A stretch of DNA of 64,000 nt from Ophiosphaerella korrae (Eukaryota; Ascomycota; Dothideomycetes; Pleosporales; Phaeosphaeriaceae), in the NCBI GenBank assembly GCA_028456385.1, contig JALNQF010000163.1:34828-98827 (forward strand), given 5' to 3'. The notes under the pieces were generated by a model. It worked only from the letters and a program-made list of their open reading frames with translations, did no database searches and was not told the origin of the DNA. Shown piece after piece: positions 56,217-64,000 of the stretch; position 1 is the stretch's first letter, and each line of letters opens with the position of its first letter. A program made the translations under genes and the position numbers.

Positions 56217-57249
56217 ATGACTGAGGCGGACCCAAACCAACCGAATGCAAACTTGGACAGCGACCATTTTTCGCCGTATAGAGCTGATGGAAAACTTGCG
56301 AGTTCATTCTCAATCTATGAAAAGGAGGAACTAACACCAAATCTCAGTACGGCTTTGTCTGTGTCGTAACAGGTGCTGCACAACCCGTGGGCAAAGCCAT
56401 CATTACTGAACTCGCCGGTACGTTTCCACACGCTTTGGGGCTATCACAGCTCTCACATTTTGCTATCATGGCTGATACGCATCAGCCCATGGTGCCGCCT
56501 GCATCTACGCATGCCACACGCCCTCGGAACCCGAATTCTCTACCACGCTCACCTCCTACCCCAACACCAAGATCATCTCTTACCCGTACAAGATTTCTTC
56601 CGAAGAAGACACCCTCACCCTCATCGATGACGTGCTCAACACCTGGGGCCGCCTCGACATTTGGACCTCCTCGACAGGCCTGCTGGGCCCGGCCAGCATA
56701 ACGAACACGTCTCCTCGCGATCTGCTCTCCGCTTTTGAAACGAATGCTATGCCGGCTTTTTTTGCCCTCAAGTACGCGCCTGCTGCGATGCAAAAGACGG
56801 CTCCGCGCGGCTCCTATCCCAACGCTGTGCCCAAAGACGCGGCCTATGGGAGTATCATTGTCGTCACTAGCGTCGCAGGCACCTATGGTGGGTGTTGGAG
56901 CCCTGCCTTCACAATGGCAAGTCATGCAGCCCTGGGTGTCGTGCGCTCAGGTGTGCTTGTCCTCAAGGGCACGGGTGTGCGCATCAATGCCATTACCGCT
57001 GGCCAGATTGACGTTGGTGTTGATCTCAAGGGTGTACAAGAGATGCAAGCAGGTCAATTTCCGCCGGCAAGGCTGCAAGCTGAGGAGGCGCAGAAGAAGA
57101 CCATTGGGCTTGAAAGAGCAGGGAGGCCGGAAGAGGTTGCAAGGGCAGTGGGGTTTCTAGCCAGTGGATTCAGTAGTTATATTACAGGGAGTGAAATCCG
57201 GGTTGATGGAGGTGCGGGCGTGATGAATCCGTTGACGGTGCCGGTTTAA
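56217..57249 (+). CDS. Short-chain dehydrogenase/reductase with atypical active site (5' end unresolved)
   Basis: Rossmann-fold oxidoreductase of unknown substrate. Supported exons are 56348-56417 (YGFVCVVTGAAQPVGKAI, the cofactor loop) and 56486-57249, joined through a 68 bp intron to give TELAAHGAACIYACH. Further marks are SSTGLLGPASI in place of the NNAG region, VVTSVAGTYGG with the Ser, and FLASGFSSYITGSEIRVDGG at the C-terminus. The YxxxK site reads FTMAS, so both catalytic Tyr and Lys are replaced. This pattern seems usual for this subgroup as I recall it. The first exon is unclear: the ATG at 56217 does not join in phase with a good donor, and the ATG at 56161 hits a stop. A small frameshift or a non-standard splice is possible. 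Confidence 0.72.
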
Positions 57250-57276
57250 CAAGAAAGTTGATTGGAATACCTAGGT

Positions 57277-58923
57277 TCATAGTTCGTCTTTGTACACCTC
57301 TTCACTACCCTCTGATACCTGCTCACCATCTGCTACCTCTGCTTCTTTCTTTGGTTGCTCCTTTGTCCCCATGCCGCTGCTCTTATCCTCCTTCTCCTTC
57401 TTCGGCTCTTCCTTGCCCTTGCCGGCCTCCTTTTTCGGCGCATCCTGGTCTTCGGCCTCGATAATACCCCTGAATTCCCGGCCACGCGGTGTATCGACCA
57501 AGTCCAGCTTCCATCCCTTCCGGCCCGCGAGTTTCTTCAAGTTACCCTTGAACTTTTCTACATCCTTTGAATCGGTGACGCCAAGCTTCTTCATCTCTTC
57601 TTTTGACATCTGCTTGCCGTCGCTACTTGCCACAGTGCCGATATACGTTTCTTTTCCTCCCCCAACTACCACGCTCTTTTCAATCACTTTACCTTCGCTA
57701 CCAACAAGTGCTTGGGCGCCGACTTCGACGCCACCGATTATGGGCCCACGCTTGGTGGAGCCTTCGAGGCCTTCGGTAACTTCACGAAGCGGATTTGAGT
57801 TGGCATCGTCGTGTTCGGCGATGAGACGCTCGGCTTCGTTGATCTTGGCGGCTATTCTCGCATCAGTCCAGGCACTGACCTGTGATTCAGGGATGACGGG
57901 TTGGCATGAGATGGCATGGGCGAGGTTTTCTTGGGGAGGAAGGAAGGCGACGTCGTGGCAGAGGCGCGGTGTATCGACAATCATCAGGTAGGAGCAGGTG
58001 CTGGTTTCCTTGATCATGGCGATTCTGTCGGCGGACTGGGGGTTGCAGTGGAACTTTGGGGCGGGTCAGCATAGCATCAGGGCGTGGTACAGGATGCTCA
58101 CCTGCACGTCAATCTTGCGCGGCCTGCCGGTCAGATCGCACGTGGTGCCGCCTGACAGGCGCTGGACCATGTATCTGCTTGAGCCCTTGCTCTCCAGTCT
58201 TGGCAGCTCCAGGCCCTTCTCAGGGCTCTCTTTGACATTGCCTTCGTCGTCCAAGGCCTCATTGCTGCTCTGGTCGCGGCCGAGCGTCTTGCGGGCATCC
58301 TCCTTCCGGGCTTTGTGCTCCTTGGGATATCGTCCGAGCACAAAGCTGTGCACCGTCGTGTCCTCGACCGGTGGGTAGATGGGCACCCCCCGGCCTGGCG
58401 GCAGCTGGTGGAACTGCTTGACCTCGTCCTTGTAGCAGAAGCTGTAGCTCCACCAGCCGCCCACGTAGTACACGCAGCTGCCCCGCAGGCCCTCGAGCAG
58501 CTCCCATCCGCGGTCTGTGGCGCGTACCAGCTCTTTTTCTTGCTCGGCCTTGACTTCCTCGGCTGTTGTTGTGCTGTTCTGCGGCACCTCGTCCGGGATC
58601 ACAGGAATGCTGCAGAGGTAGCGCTGGCCCTCAAGCACTACTGCTTCGTACGTGTGCTCGAGCTCTGCTTGGCCCTGCCGCGCCTGGGCCGCCTTGTCGC
58701 GCTTGGACAGCTCTTGCGTCTCTTGGGCGCTTGCTGCTACAGAGCTTGAGCTGGGCGAGCTTTGCTGCGAGAGGAGCGACGTGGCTTCATTTTCCGTCAC
58801 ATAGCTGTCCGGCCAGGCGATCTCGTATTGAGGAAATGCTAGCAGGTCGTCAAAGACGCTGAAACTATGTTGGCTAGCCAGCGCCAGGCGCAGGACAGCT
58901 GGAAGTGCCCAGAAGCTCCTCAT
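57277..58923 (-). CDS. YOS9: ER lectin Yos9/OS-9 homologue with C-terminal KDEL
   Basis: Lumenal lectin of ER-associated degradation that reads trimmed mannose on misfolded glycoproteins and hands them to the Hrd1 ligase. Exons 58923-58102 and 58053-57277 (48 bp intron) give 532 residues. The signal peptide is MRSFWALPAVLRLALA. The N-terminal lead FDDLLAFPQYEIAWPDSYV is family-typical. The mannose-6-phosphate-receptor homology domain contains GSCVYYVGGWWSYSFCYKDEV with paired Trp, then RLSGGTTCDLTGRPRKIDVQ and, after the intron, FHCNPQSADRIAMIKETSTC. The C-terminal part is Lys/Glu-rich and ends VYKDEL, an ER retrieval signal. Its stop is 27 bp from that of the convergent SDR gene. Confidence 0.95.
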
Positions 58924-59386
58924 GGTAGGGAAAGTGTTGGGCGATGATGTGATGTGGTGTGCTTGTCATCGTGCGGACTTCACGCAGCCCTGGTTGGAGA
59001 CATCTGTCACTTCCGACGCCTGCCAGTCTAGTCCCAATTGGGAGCGCCCGGGTGCATCAATCACCATAATTGACCATTTTTTATAGTGCTTGTCAGATTG
59101 TAATCAATATATTTCGCTTCGCGCCATAGTTATCTAGTGCCATCTGCGTACCCGACGGATAGTCATTCTTGAGATCCCAACCACCACGCCCGGCCAAATT
59201 GCTAATACCCGCCCAAGAAGACTTCCTCGAAGAGTGAACTTTATGCCTTCGACATTCATGCAACTCCAGAACAATGCACGCAGCAAGGAAAGGCCCTAGT
59301 TAGGGCCATTGCAACAGAACGCCCCCGCTAAGTGTAGCACGAGTTGCTAACATCAGACCCAAAAACCTCCCCAGATTAATCAGACG
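58924..59386. other. Intergenic stretch
   Basis: 463 bp between YOS9 (start) and the kinase (stop), both on the minus strand, so it holds the YOS9 promoter and the kinase 3' flank. Nothing else seen. Confidence 0.5.
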
Positions 59387-62300
59387 CTACAAAAGCTTAC
59401 CACCGGCCAACGTCGTGAAACTCTCGCCAATCGATCGTGGCTTGGTACCAGATCCAAGGTAGAATTCGCATCGAAACCTTAGACATTCTGTACCACGGGC
59501 GTCAGCATACACTTGCACAATGTCACCCGTATGCAAATGCCCAAATATGGCCCGTCCTTTGTCGTCTCTCTGCTTCAAGTGCTTGCCGTTGATCGAGATA
59601 CCATGGGTTGCGCAGGTCCAGATGCCAACATTCAACGATTCGAGACTTGTCCAGTCTTTCCCATGCTGAGAAAGTTCGTCCACAGTTCCGTGACTCTGAT
59701 CTGCTGAAGAGTACCAAAAGATAATGAATGCTGTTTTTGGGACCCGCGTGTCGTGACTGTGCTCATAAACCAGCGTGTTGTTAGCTTGCCGGCCCCAGGA
59801 CGTCTTACTGCGGTCAATATTCAGGGTCAGTCCGGGAGCGAAAGAATCCGGGGTCCCAATCAGTTTGCCTAGACGTCGTGGGGGAGGCTTTATATCAAGC
59901 TTCGCAGGAACAGAGGGAACATCAGCAACTGGCGATGGTGCCGCAGCAGCAGCCGTAGAAAACTCTGAAGCAACACTGGTGTCTGATGCCCTCGATGTAT
60001 CTTCATATGTTGATGCACCAGCCGCGGTCTCTTTCTGCGCAGCCACAAAGTCAAAACCGCTCACCTTGCTGGCATACTCCAGATTGTGAGTTGTCGGGTC
60101 CATTGGATCGTAATAATAAGATGCTGTCAAAGGCAAGCTGATTTGTCGATTTAAGCCTGCTGGTCTTGCTTTCGGGGTGGGTTCACTGATTTGACTGTGC
60201 TCTTTTGACTCTTCTAATGAGCTATGTTGGTATACCTCCGGGGTCCGAGGTGTAGCTGGCATCACCGGGCTTTGCGTCCTAGAGACTGGCGAGTACGGTG
60301 AAGTCATATTCATATCGCGTACCATCGACTCTGCCCCTAAAAGGCTAGGCGACGAGAAACTGCCGTCGAGTTGGGCAAGGACAGTTGTCCCATGGCACTC
60401 AGGACCAACAGCCGTGTAGCTAGTGTCTAGAAAAGCTTCACGCGAAGAGACGCTTGCATCAGATAGAGCAACATTGGCATGGTCAGATAATATGGCTGAA
60501 TCCTGGAGGGCGGACTGGCCAATCTCACCAAACAAACGCGGTCGATTGGGCGTAGGCATGGCCCGGAAGCTCTCTTCGTTTTCAATCAAACTTTCAGACT
60601 GAAACGAGGGATCTACACTGGAGTCATGATCACGGATCTGGTTGCGTGCGTATAGAGGATCAGCCCGGACACGCTTGGGCTCAACCAGCTGCATCATTTC
60701 GTCGTCAGAGAGCAACTCGAATTCGTCGTCTGATTCTAGAACCTCCCGGTTTAAGCTTAGTTGCGATAGTTTCTGCTCAGTCTCCTCTGACTCATCTTCT
60801 TCAACAATAGACTGAAGAACTGGTTCTTCGAGTATTGGAACACCATCTGTTAACCACGGATGATTCAGACATTCTCGGTTTGTCGGACGCATGGCTGGAT
60901 CAACCTGAAGCATGCGTGTCAATAGATCGATACACATTGTTGAGACACCCCTCTTCAGCAGAGGCGACGGGTCCAACGGCGTGTTCATGATGTTGTTGTA
61001 CATGGCTTCACCTGTGGCATCAGCAATACCCTGGAAGGGTGGTTCACCACACAGAGCATTCCAAAGTACACCACCAAAGGACCAGATATCGACAGATGAA
61101 CTATAGGAGTGATAGACCTTTTGCCCACGGCGACGTTTGGTGCCCTTCGAGGTCCCAGAACCATAGTCAGGGAAAACCTCTGGGGCACAGTAAAGAAGTG
61201 TACCGCAGAAGGTCTTGAGGAAGGTTTCATCATGTTGAACCACTTTTGACAAGCCGAAATCGGAGAGCTTGACGGTAAAGGTTGGTGCGATTTGTGCAAT
61301 CAGGATGTTGTCTGGTTTGATGTCTCGATGCGTGATCTTTGCGCGATGCAAGTAATTCAGCGCATTCAATATTTGCTGTCCCATCGATCTAACTAGAGGC
61401 TCTCTGAGGGGGCCTTCTGCATTGAGGTATGCTTGAAGATCGCCATGCCGCACATACTCCATGATAATGTACATGTAATCGCCGGCGTCGTAGTACTCTT
61501 CGAAGTTGACAATATTAGGATGTCGTAGGCACTCCATGATCTTCATCTCGTTTTCGATCTTCTTGTCCAGTAAGCCGTTTTTGACGAAACGCCGCCTTTC
61601 TAGCTCTTTCGCAGCAAGCAGCCGACCGTCCATCTTGGTCGAAATTTGGTGGACGGTGGCGAAGGCACCCTTTCCTAGCACTCCAACAATGTTGTACTTC
61701 TCTCCGCCATCCCAGTGCATGGCAGGATATGTCTTATTAATGCGTTCTAAAGCGAGATCCTTTGCCTCATCAGGAGTGCATTCGGCGATGAAGTTACGAA
61801 GATTTTCGCGAAAACGCTCCAAGTATGACACGCGTGAAGGAACGCGGACCATAAATCTTATCATCTCTGCATCAGTCGAGCCTTGGATGCAGATAATGGA
61901 GCCTGTTTCAATTGTCCGAGTGTTGTGGTAACGCTTGTCCTTGGATTTCAAAAGCACACCATCCACCACGGTGCCATTGGTGGACATGTCTTCAACCATT
62001 GGTATACCATCACCAGTAAGGTAAATGCGAAAGTGCTGGTTGCTGATTCGCTTCCCAGAATCTTGGCCGAAGACGATATCAGCGCTATTGACATTTCTGC
62101 CGAAAATGAAGCCAAGGTTTTTAAATCGCAGTCGTGGGGCAGAACTCATGCGTAGGGCTAGGTCGGCGCCTGTTCTCGAGGGCTGGCCTAGTCTCTCGCC
62201 GTTGCTGTTGACAATGATTGTCTCTTGCTCTTCAATGTCCGTCACGGACCCGCACATAGAATCAAGTGAGCTGCGGAAGAGGACATGCTGGGGCCGTATC

Positions 62301-62470
62301 TCAGCCGCATGTGCAACGATCTTGATGGCGGTTTCTGTGGCTGGGTGTAATATGACAAGCACGTCAGCAATATCGCCACTGTCAAGTCCGGAATTGTTTC
62401 GACCAAGCCTGCGAGGGTCAATGACTTGTTGTGTCGCAGGTTGTGTCGGTTGGGAGCTTTCCTGGGCCAT
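59387..62470 (-). CDS. FHA-domain checkpoint kinase (Chk2/Cds1/Rad53-like)
   Basis: Serine/threonine kinase of the DNA-damage and replication checkpoint, nuclear. A single 1027-codon exon. The N-terminal FHA domain spans about residues 110-200 with FIFGRNVNSADIVF, RISNQHFRIYL and the phosphothreonine-binding MSTNGTVVDG. The kinase domain (about 265-555) is complete: GVLGKGAFATVHQ, AAKELERRR, THRDIKPDNILI, KLSDFGLSKV, CGTLLYCAPEV and SVDIWSFGGVLW. A Ser/Thr-rich tail with many SP/TP and SQ/TQ sites follows. Near the end (about 890-1010), SWGRQANNTLVYEHSHDTRV and ATHGISINGKHLKQRDDKG look like a divergent second FHA-type fold. That layout (FHA, kinase, FHA-like) recalls Rad53, although the second domain is weak. 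Confidence 0.88.
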   Translation of the reverse strand: MAQESSQPTQPATQQVIDPRRLGRNNSGLDSGDIADVLVILHPATETAIKIVAHAAEIRPQHVLFRSSLDSMCGSVTDIEEQETIIVNSNGERLGQPSRTGADLALRMSSAPRLRFKNLGFIFGRNVNSADIVFGQDSGKRISNQHFRIYLTGDGIPMVEDMSTNGTVVDGVLLKSKDKRYHNTRTIETGSIICIQGSTDAEMIRFMVRVPSRVSYLERFRENLRNFIAECTPDEAKDLALERINKTYPAMHWDGGEKYNIVGVLGKGAFATVHQISTKMDGRLLAAKELERRRFVKNGLLDKKIENEMKIMECLRHPNIVNFEEYYDAGDYMYIIMEYVRHGDLQAYLNAEGPLREPLVRSMGQQILNALNYLHRAKITHRDIKPDNILIAQIAPTFTVKLSDFGLSKVVQHDETFLKTFCGTLLYCAPEVFPDYGSGTSKGTKRRRGQKVYHSYSSSVDIWSFGGVLWNALCGEPPFQGIADATGEAMYNNIMNTPLDPSPLLKRGVSTMCIDLLTRMLQVDPAMRPTNRECLNHPWLTDGVPILEEPVLQSIVEEDESEETEQKLSQLSLNREVLESDDEFELLSDDEMMQLVEPKRVRADPLYARNQIRDHDSSVDPSFQSESLIENEESFRAMPTPNRPRLFGEIGQSALQDSAILSDHANVALSDASVSSREAFLDTSYTAVGPECHGTTVLAQLDGSFSSPSLLGAESMVRDMNMTSPYSPVSRTQSPVMPATPRTPEVYQHSSLEESKEHSQISEPTPKARPAGLNRQISLPLTASYYYDPMDPTTHNLEYASKVSGFDFVAAQKETAAGASTYEDTSRASDTSVASEFSTAAAAAPSPVADVPSVPAKLDIKPPPRRLGKLIGTPDSFAPGLTLNIDRSKTSWGRQANNTLVYEHSHDTRVPKTAFIIFWYSSADQSHGTVDELSQHGKDWTSLESLNVGIWTCATHGISINGKHLKQRDDKGRAIFGHLHTGDIVQVYADARGTECLRFRCEFYLGSGTKPRSIGESFTTLAGGKLL

Positions 62471-63779
62471 CGTGCTCAGATTACGGTGTGGTTGTGGATT
62501 TTTTGTAGTGAATTAACAGATGGTCGGCTGAATGATCAAAATCTGGGAGTGATTTTTTGAAGATCTAGGATAATTTAGAGAAGAGATCCACTTGCTGAAA
62601 GTAGTCCTTGTGTCGAGCTCAGGTGAAAGTTTAAAAGTTGCAGTTTGGTCGCCAGCGATCCTCCCAGCCCACAATATGTGTTCCAAATCAATGGTACAAG
62701 TTGGAAGCTATTCTACGGCGAGGACTGCAGCGTCGGGTGCATTCCTCTTCGCCTGACCAAACGTCGTGGAGGACGACCCAACGTTGAACTTGGCACTACT
62801 TGTAGGGGTCGTAGGAGTAACAGTCTTGCGCATTTGTGTGTATTCAGGTGTATTGCGACAGCCTGGTAGAGTTGGTGGCTTCGGAGGCGAAGTGAGGTAG
62901 GCAGCTGTTTGGTGGGAGCAGTGGTATGGGAGGAGAGCGGCACGAGGGTTGCCCGAGGAACAGTAGTCACAGTAGGCACCAAAGTAGCTCTACAGTTTGT
63001 AAGGTGACGGTATGGCAATAGCATGTCCATCTCGGCACTTACCTCGCAAGTAGACCAGGACGAGCATCAACACAGTCGTCGAAAGGGAGAGAGAAGGGTC
63101 CAGTACGTCCCTCTCACCAAAGTTCCGCGCGCCGCGAGGCCGCCATAGCGCGTCTCCTGTCGTCTGTGATTGGCCAATCCTAGAACTGTCATCTTCGCCC
63201 AAAGCATACTAGGGCGAGCTGCCAGGCAACCACACGTGACACGTCACGTTCATCGACATCCCTTGACACATCTAGAATTGCTAGGGACATGCTCTCAGTC
63301 TGTAGGAAAAATGGCGAGTTTGAGGTTTAGACATACAACATCAATAGTCTCTCCTACTTTCCTTCTCGTTCCTCGACTTTCCTTGCACACGTGAGCACTC
63401 ATTCCCTGGACAGTCTGGCCAGTCAGGGCGTCTGATCGTCGCTTCGCCCATGCCTCTGTGCAAGTCAGTCTAGAATTCGAAATGGCTCAGGTGGTAAGCC
63501 AAGGGCCAGGGGTCTTCCCGAGGTTCCTGTTTCCATTAGCACAGTCCCCAGGCTCACCATTTTAAGAAATCACACGCGAGTGCGCCCAATGATTGAATTG
63601 GGATTGTATTATATGACTATCTAAAGACCCAGCCTCGGAGAGCTATATCCAAGTAACAAGAATTATCAAACACTGACATTTCAGTGGCAGCATCTCATCA
63701 TTTAAACCTGTTACCAGAAAAAACCTAAACGAGCACATTTGCTCATATCTATCTGATGGCATGGCGGAAGGGAAGGCGG
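62471..63779. other. Intergenic stretch with a possible small gene
   Basis: 1.3 kb. On the minus strand an intron-like unit (donor GTAAGT near 63045, acceptor CTGTAG near 62995) precedes a 94-codon open frame ending at 62708 (SYFGAYCDYCSSGNPRAA onward). Shifting the acceptor by two bases opens a different frame of similar length. Neither has a convincing start or family, so no gene is called. Confidence 0.35.
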
Positions 63780-63923
63780 CTACGATTGAAATACTTCAGC
63801 CAGCAGAGCCTCTCTCTGCTTCTCCAATTCATCCTCGTCGTCCTCCAAGTCTTCCCAATCCCCCCCCCCTCCTCCTCCTCCTCCTCCTCCTCCTTCTTCT
63901 TCTTCTTCTTCTTCTTCTTCTTC

Positions 63924-64000
<77 letters not shown>
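63780..64000 (-). CDS. 3' end of an unknown gene: Tyr, Glu and Gly codon tracts, then an acidic tail
   Basis: On the minus strand the frame enters from outside the window as a (TAC)n run of about 26 codons. It passes into about 9 GAA and then about 9 GGA codons plus three GGG, and ends DWEDLEDDEDELEKQREALL followed by AEVFQS and a TAG stop at 63780-63782. The acidic, helical C-terminus looks like real coding sequence. The Tyr tract is extraordinary for a protein, so the upstream part could instead be an intron or an expanded microsatellite at a contig end. The gene family cannot be identified. Confidence 0.45.
63870..64000. repeat. Compound trinucleotide repeat (CCT)n(TTC)n(GTA)n
   Basis: Ten C residues are followed by about nine CCT/CTC units, about nine TTC units and about 26 GTA units that run off the window edge. 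All three repeats keep the same register, so a single minus-strand frame reads through them. Confidence 0.95.

Noticed and set aside
62708..63080. Small minus-strand gene upstream of the Chk2-like kinase
   Set aside because: Splice sites look fair, but two acceptors give two unrelated open frames and no start codon or family supports either.

Overview
The window is nuclear DNA of a filamentous ascomycete. Coding regions are split by short introns (mostly 45-70 bp, GT-AG, usually with a CTNAC-type branch site). The gene content is typically fungal: a CFEM-PTH11-type receptor, a HET domain, fungal P450s, MFS sugar transporters and the complex I 17.8 kDa subunit. A Dothideomycete, perhaps Pleosporales, is my inference from overall gene style; no marker here proves it. 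Where I give exon joins, the phases were checked by hand and the summed exon lengths are divisible by three.

Region 1 (1-9.4 kb): the 3' part of an MFS sugar transporter, an intact CFEM/rhodopsin-type receptor (minus), an approximately 2.5 kb gene-poor gap, then the divergent housekeeping pair OGG1 (8-oxoguanine glycosylase, minus) and the U2AF large subunit (plus), which share a 249 bp promoter. Region 2 (9.6-29.6 kb) is accessory and partly decayed: an intact P450, a broken second CFEM/rhodopsin receptor, a broken second P450 that has lost its heme-ligand cysteine, a zinc alcohol dehydrogenase, a small unknown ORF, a Tc1/mariner transposase remnant, a GT34 glycosyltransferase, a frameshifted HET-domain gene, a heavily degraded protein kinase and 3 kb of gene-free DNA.

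Region 3 (29.6-40.8 kb): an MFS hexose transporter, an MDR-type NADP oxidoreductase, the Pol III subunit RPC8, a NUFIP/Rsa1-like CCCH protein, a small cupin whose best model uses a GC-AG intron, and a phosphoinositide phospholipase C with an unusually long last intron. Region 4 (40.8-45.4 kb) is almost empty except for a very small two-exon gene encoding a 57-residue zinc-ribbon-like protein.

Region 5 (45.4-64 kb) is dense and mostly housekeeping: a She3-like coiled-coil protein, the complex I 17.8 kDa subunit, an F-box-like protein, a secreted M14 carboxypeptidase, tRNA-Pro(AGG) with an intron, an unknown membrane/coiled-coil protein, the Fe-S co-chaperone Jac1, cytidine deaminase, an atypical SDR, the ER lectin Yos9/OS-9 ending in KDEL, and a Chk2/Cds1-like FHA kinase. 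The window ends inside the 3' end of a minus-strand frame with consecutive Tyr, Glu and Gly codon tracts. No operon-like biosynthetic cluster, CRISPR array or clearly new multi-gene defence system is visible. The best candidates for something undescribed are the 57-residue zinc-ribbon gene, the HET/kinase relic pair and the terminal repeat-coded C-terminus.
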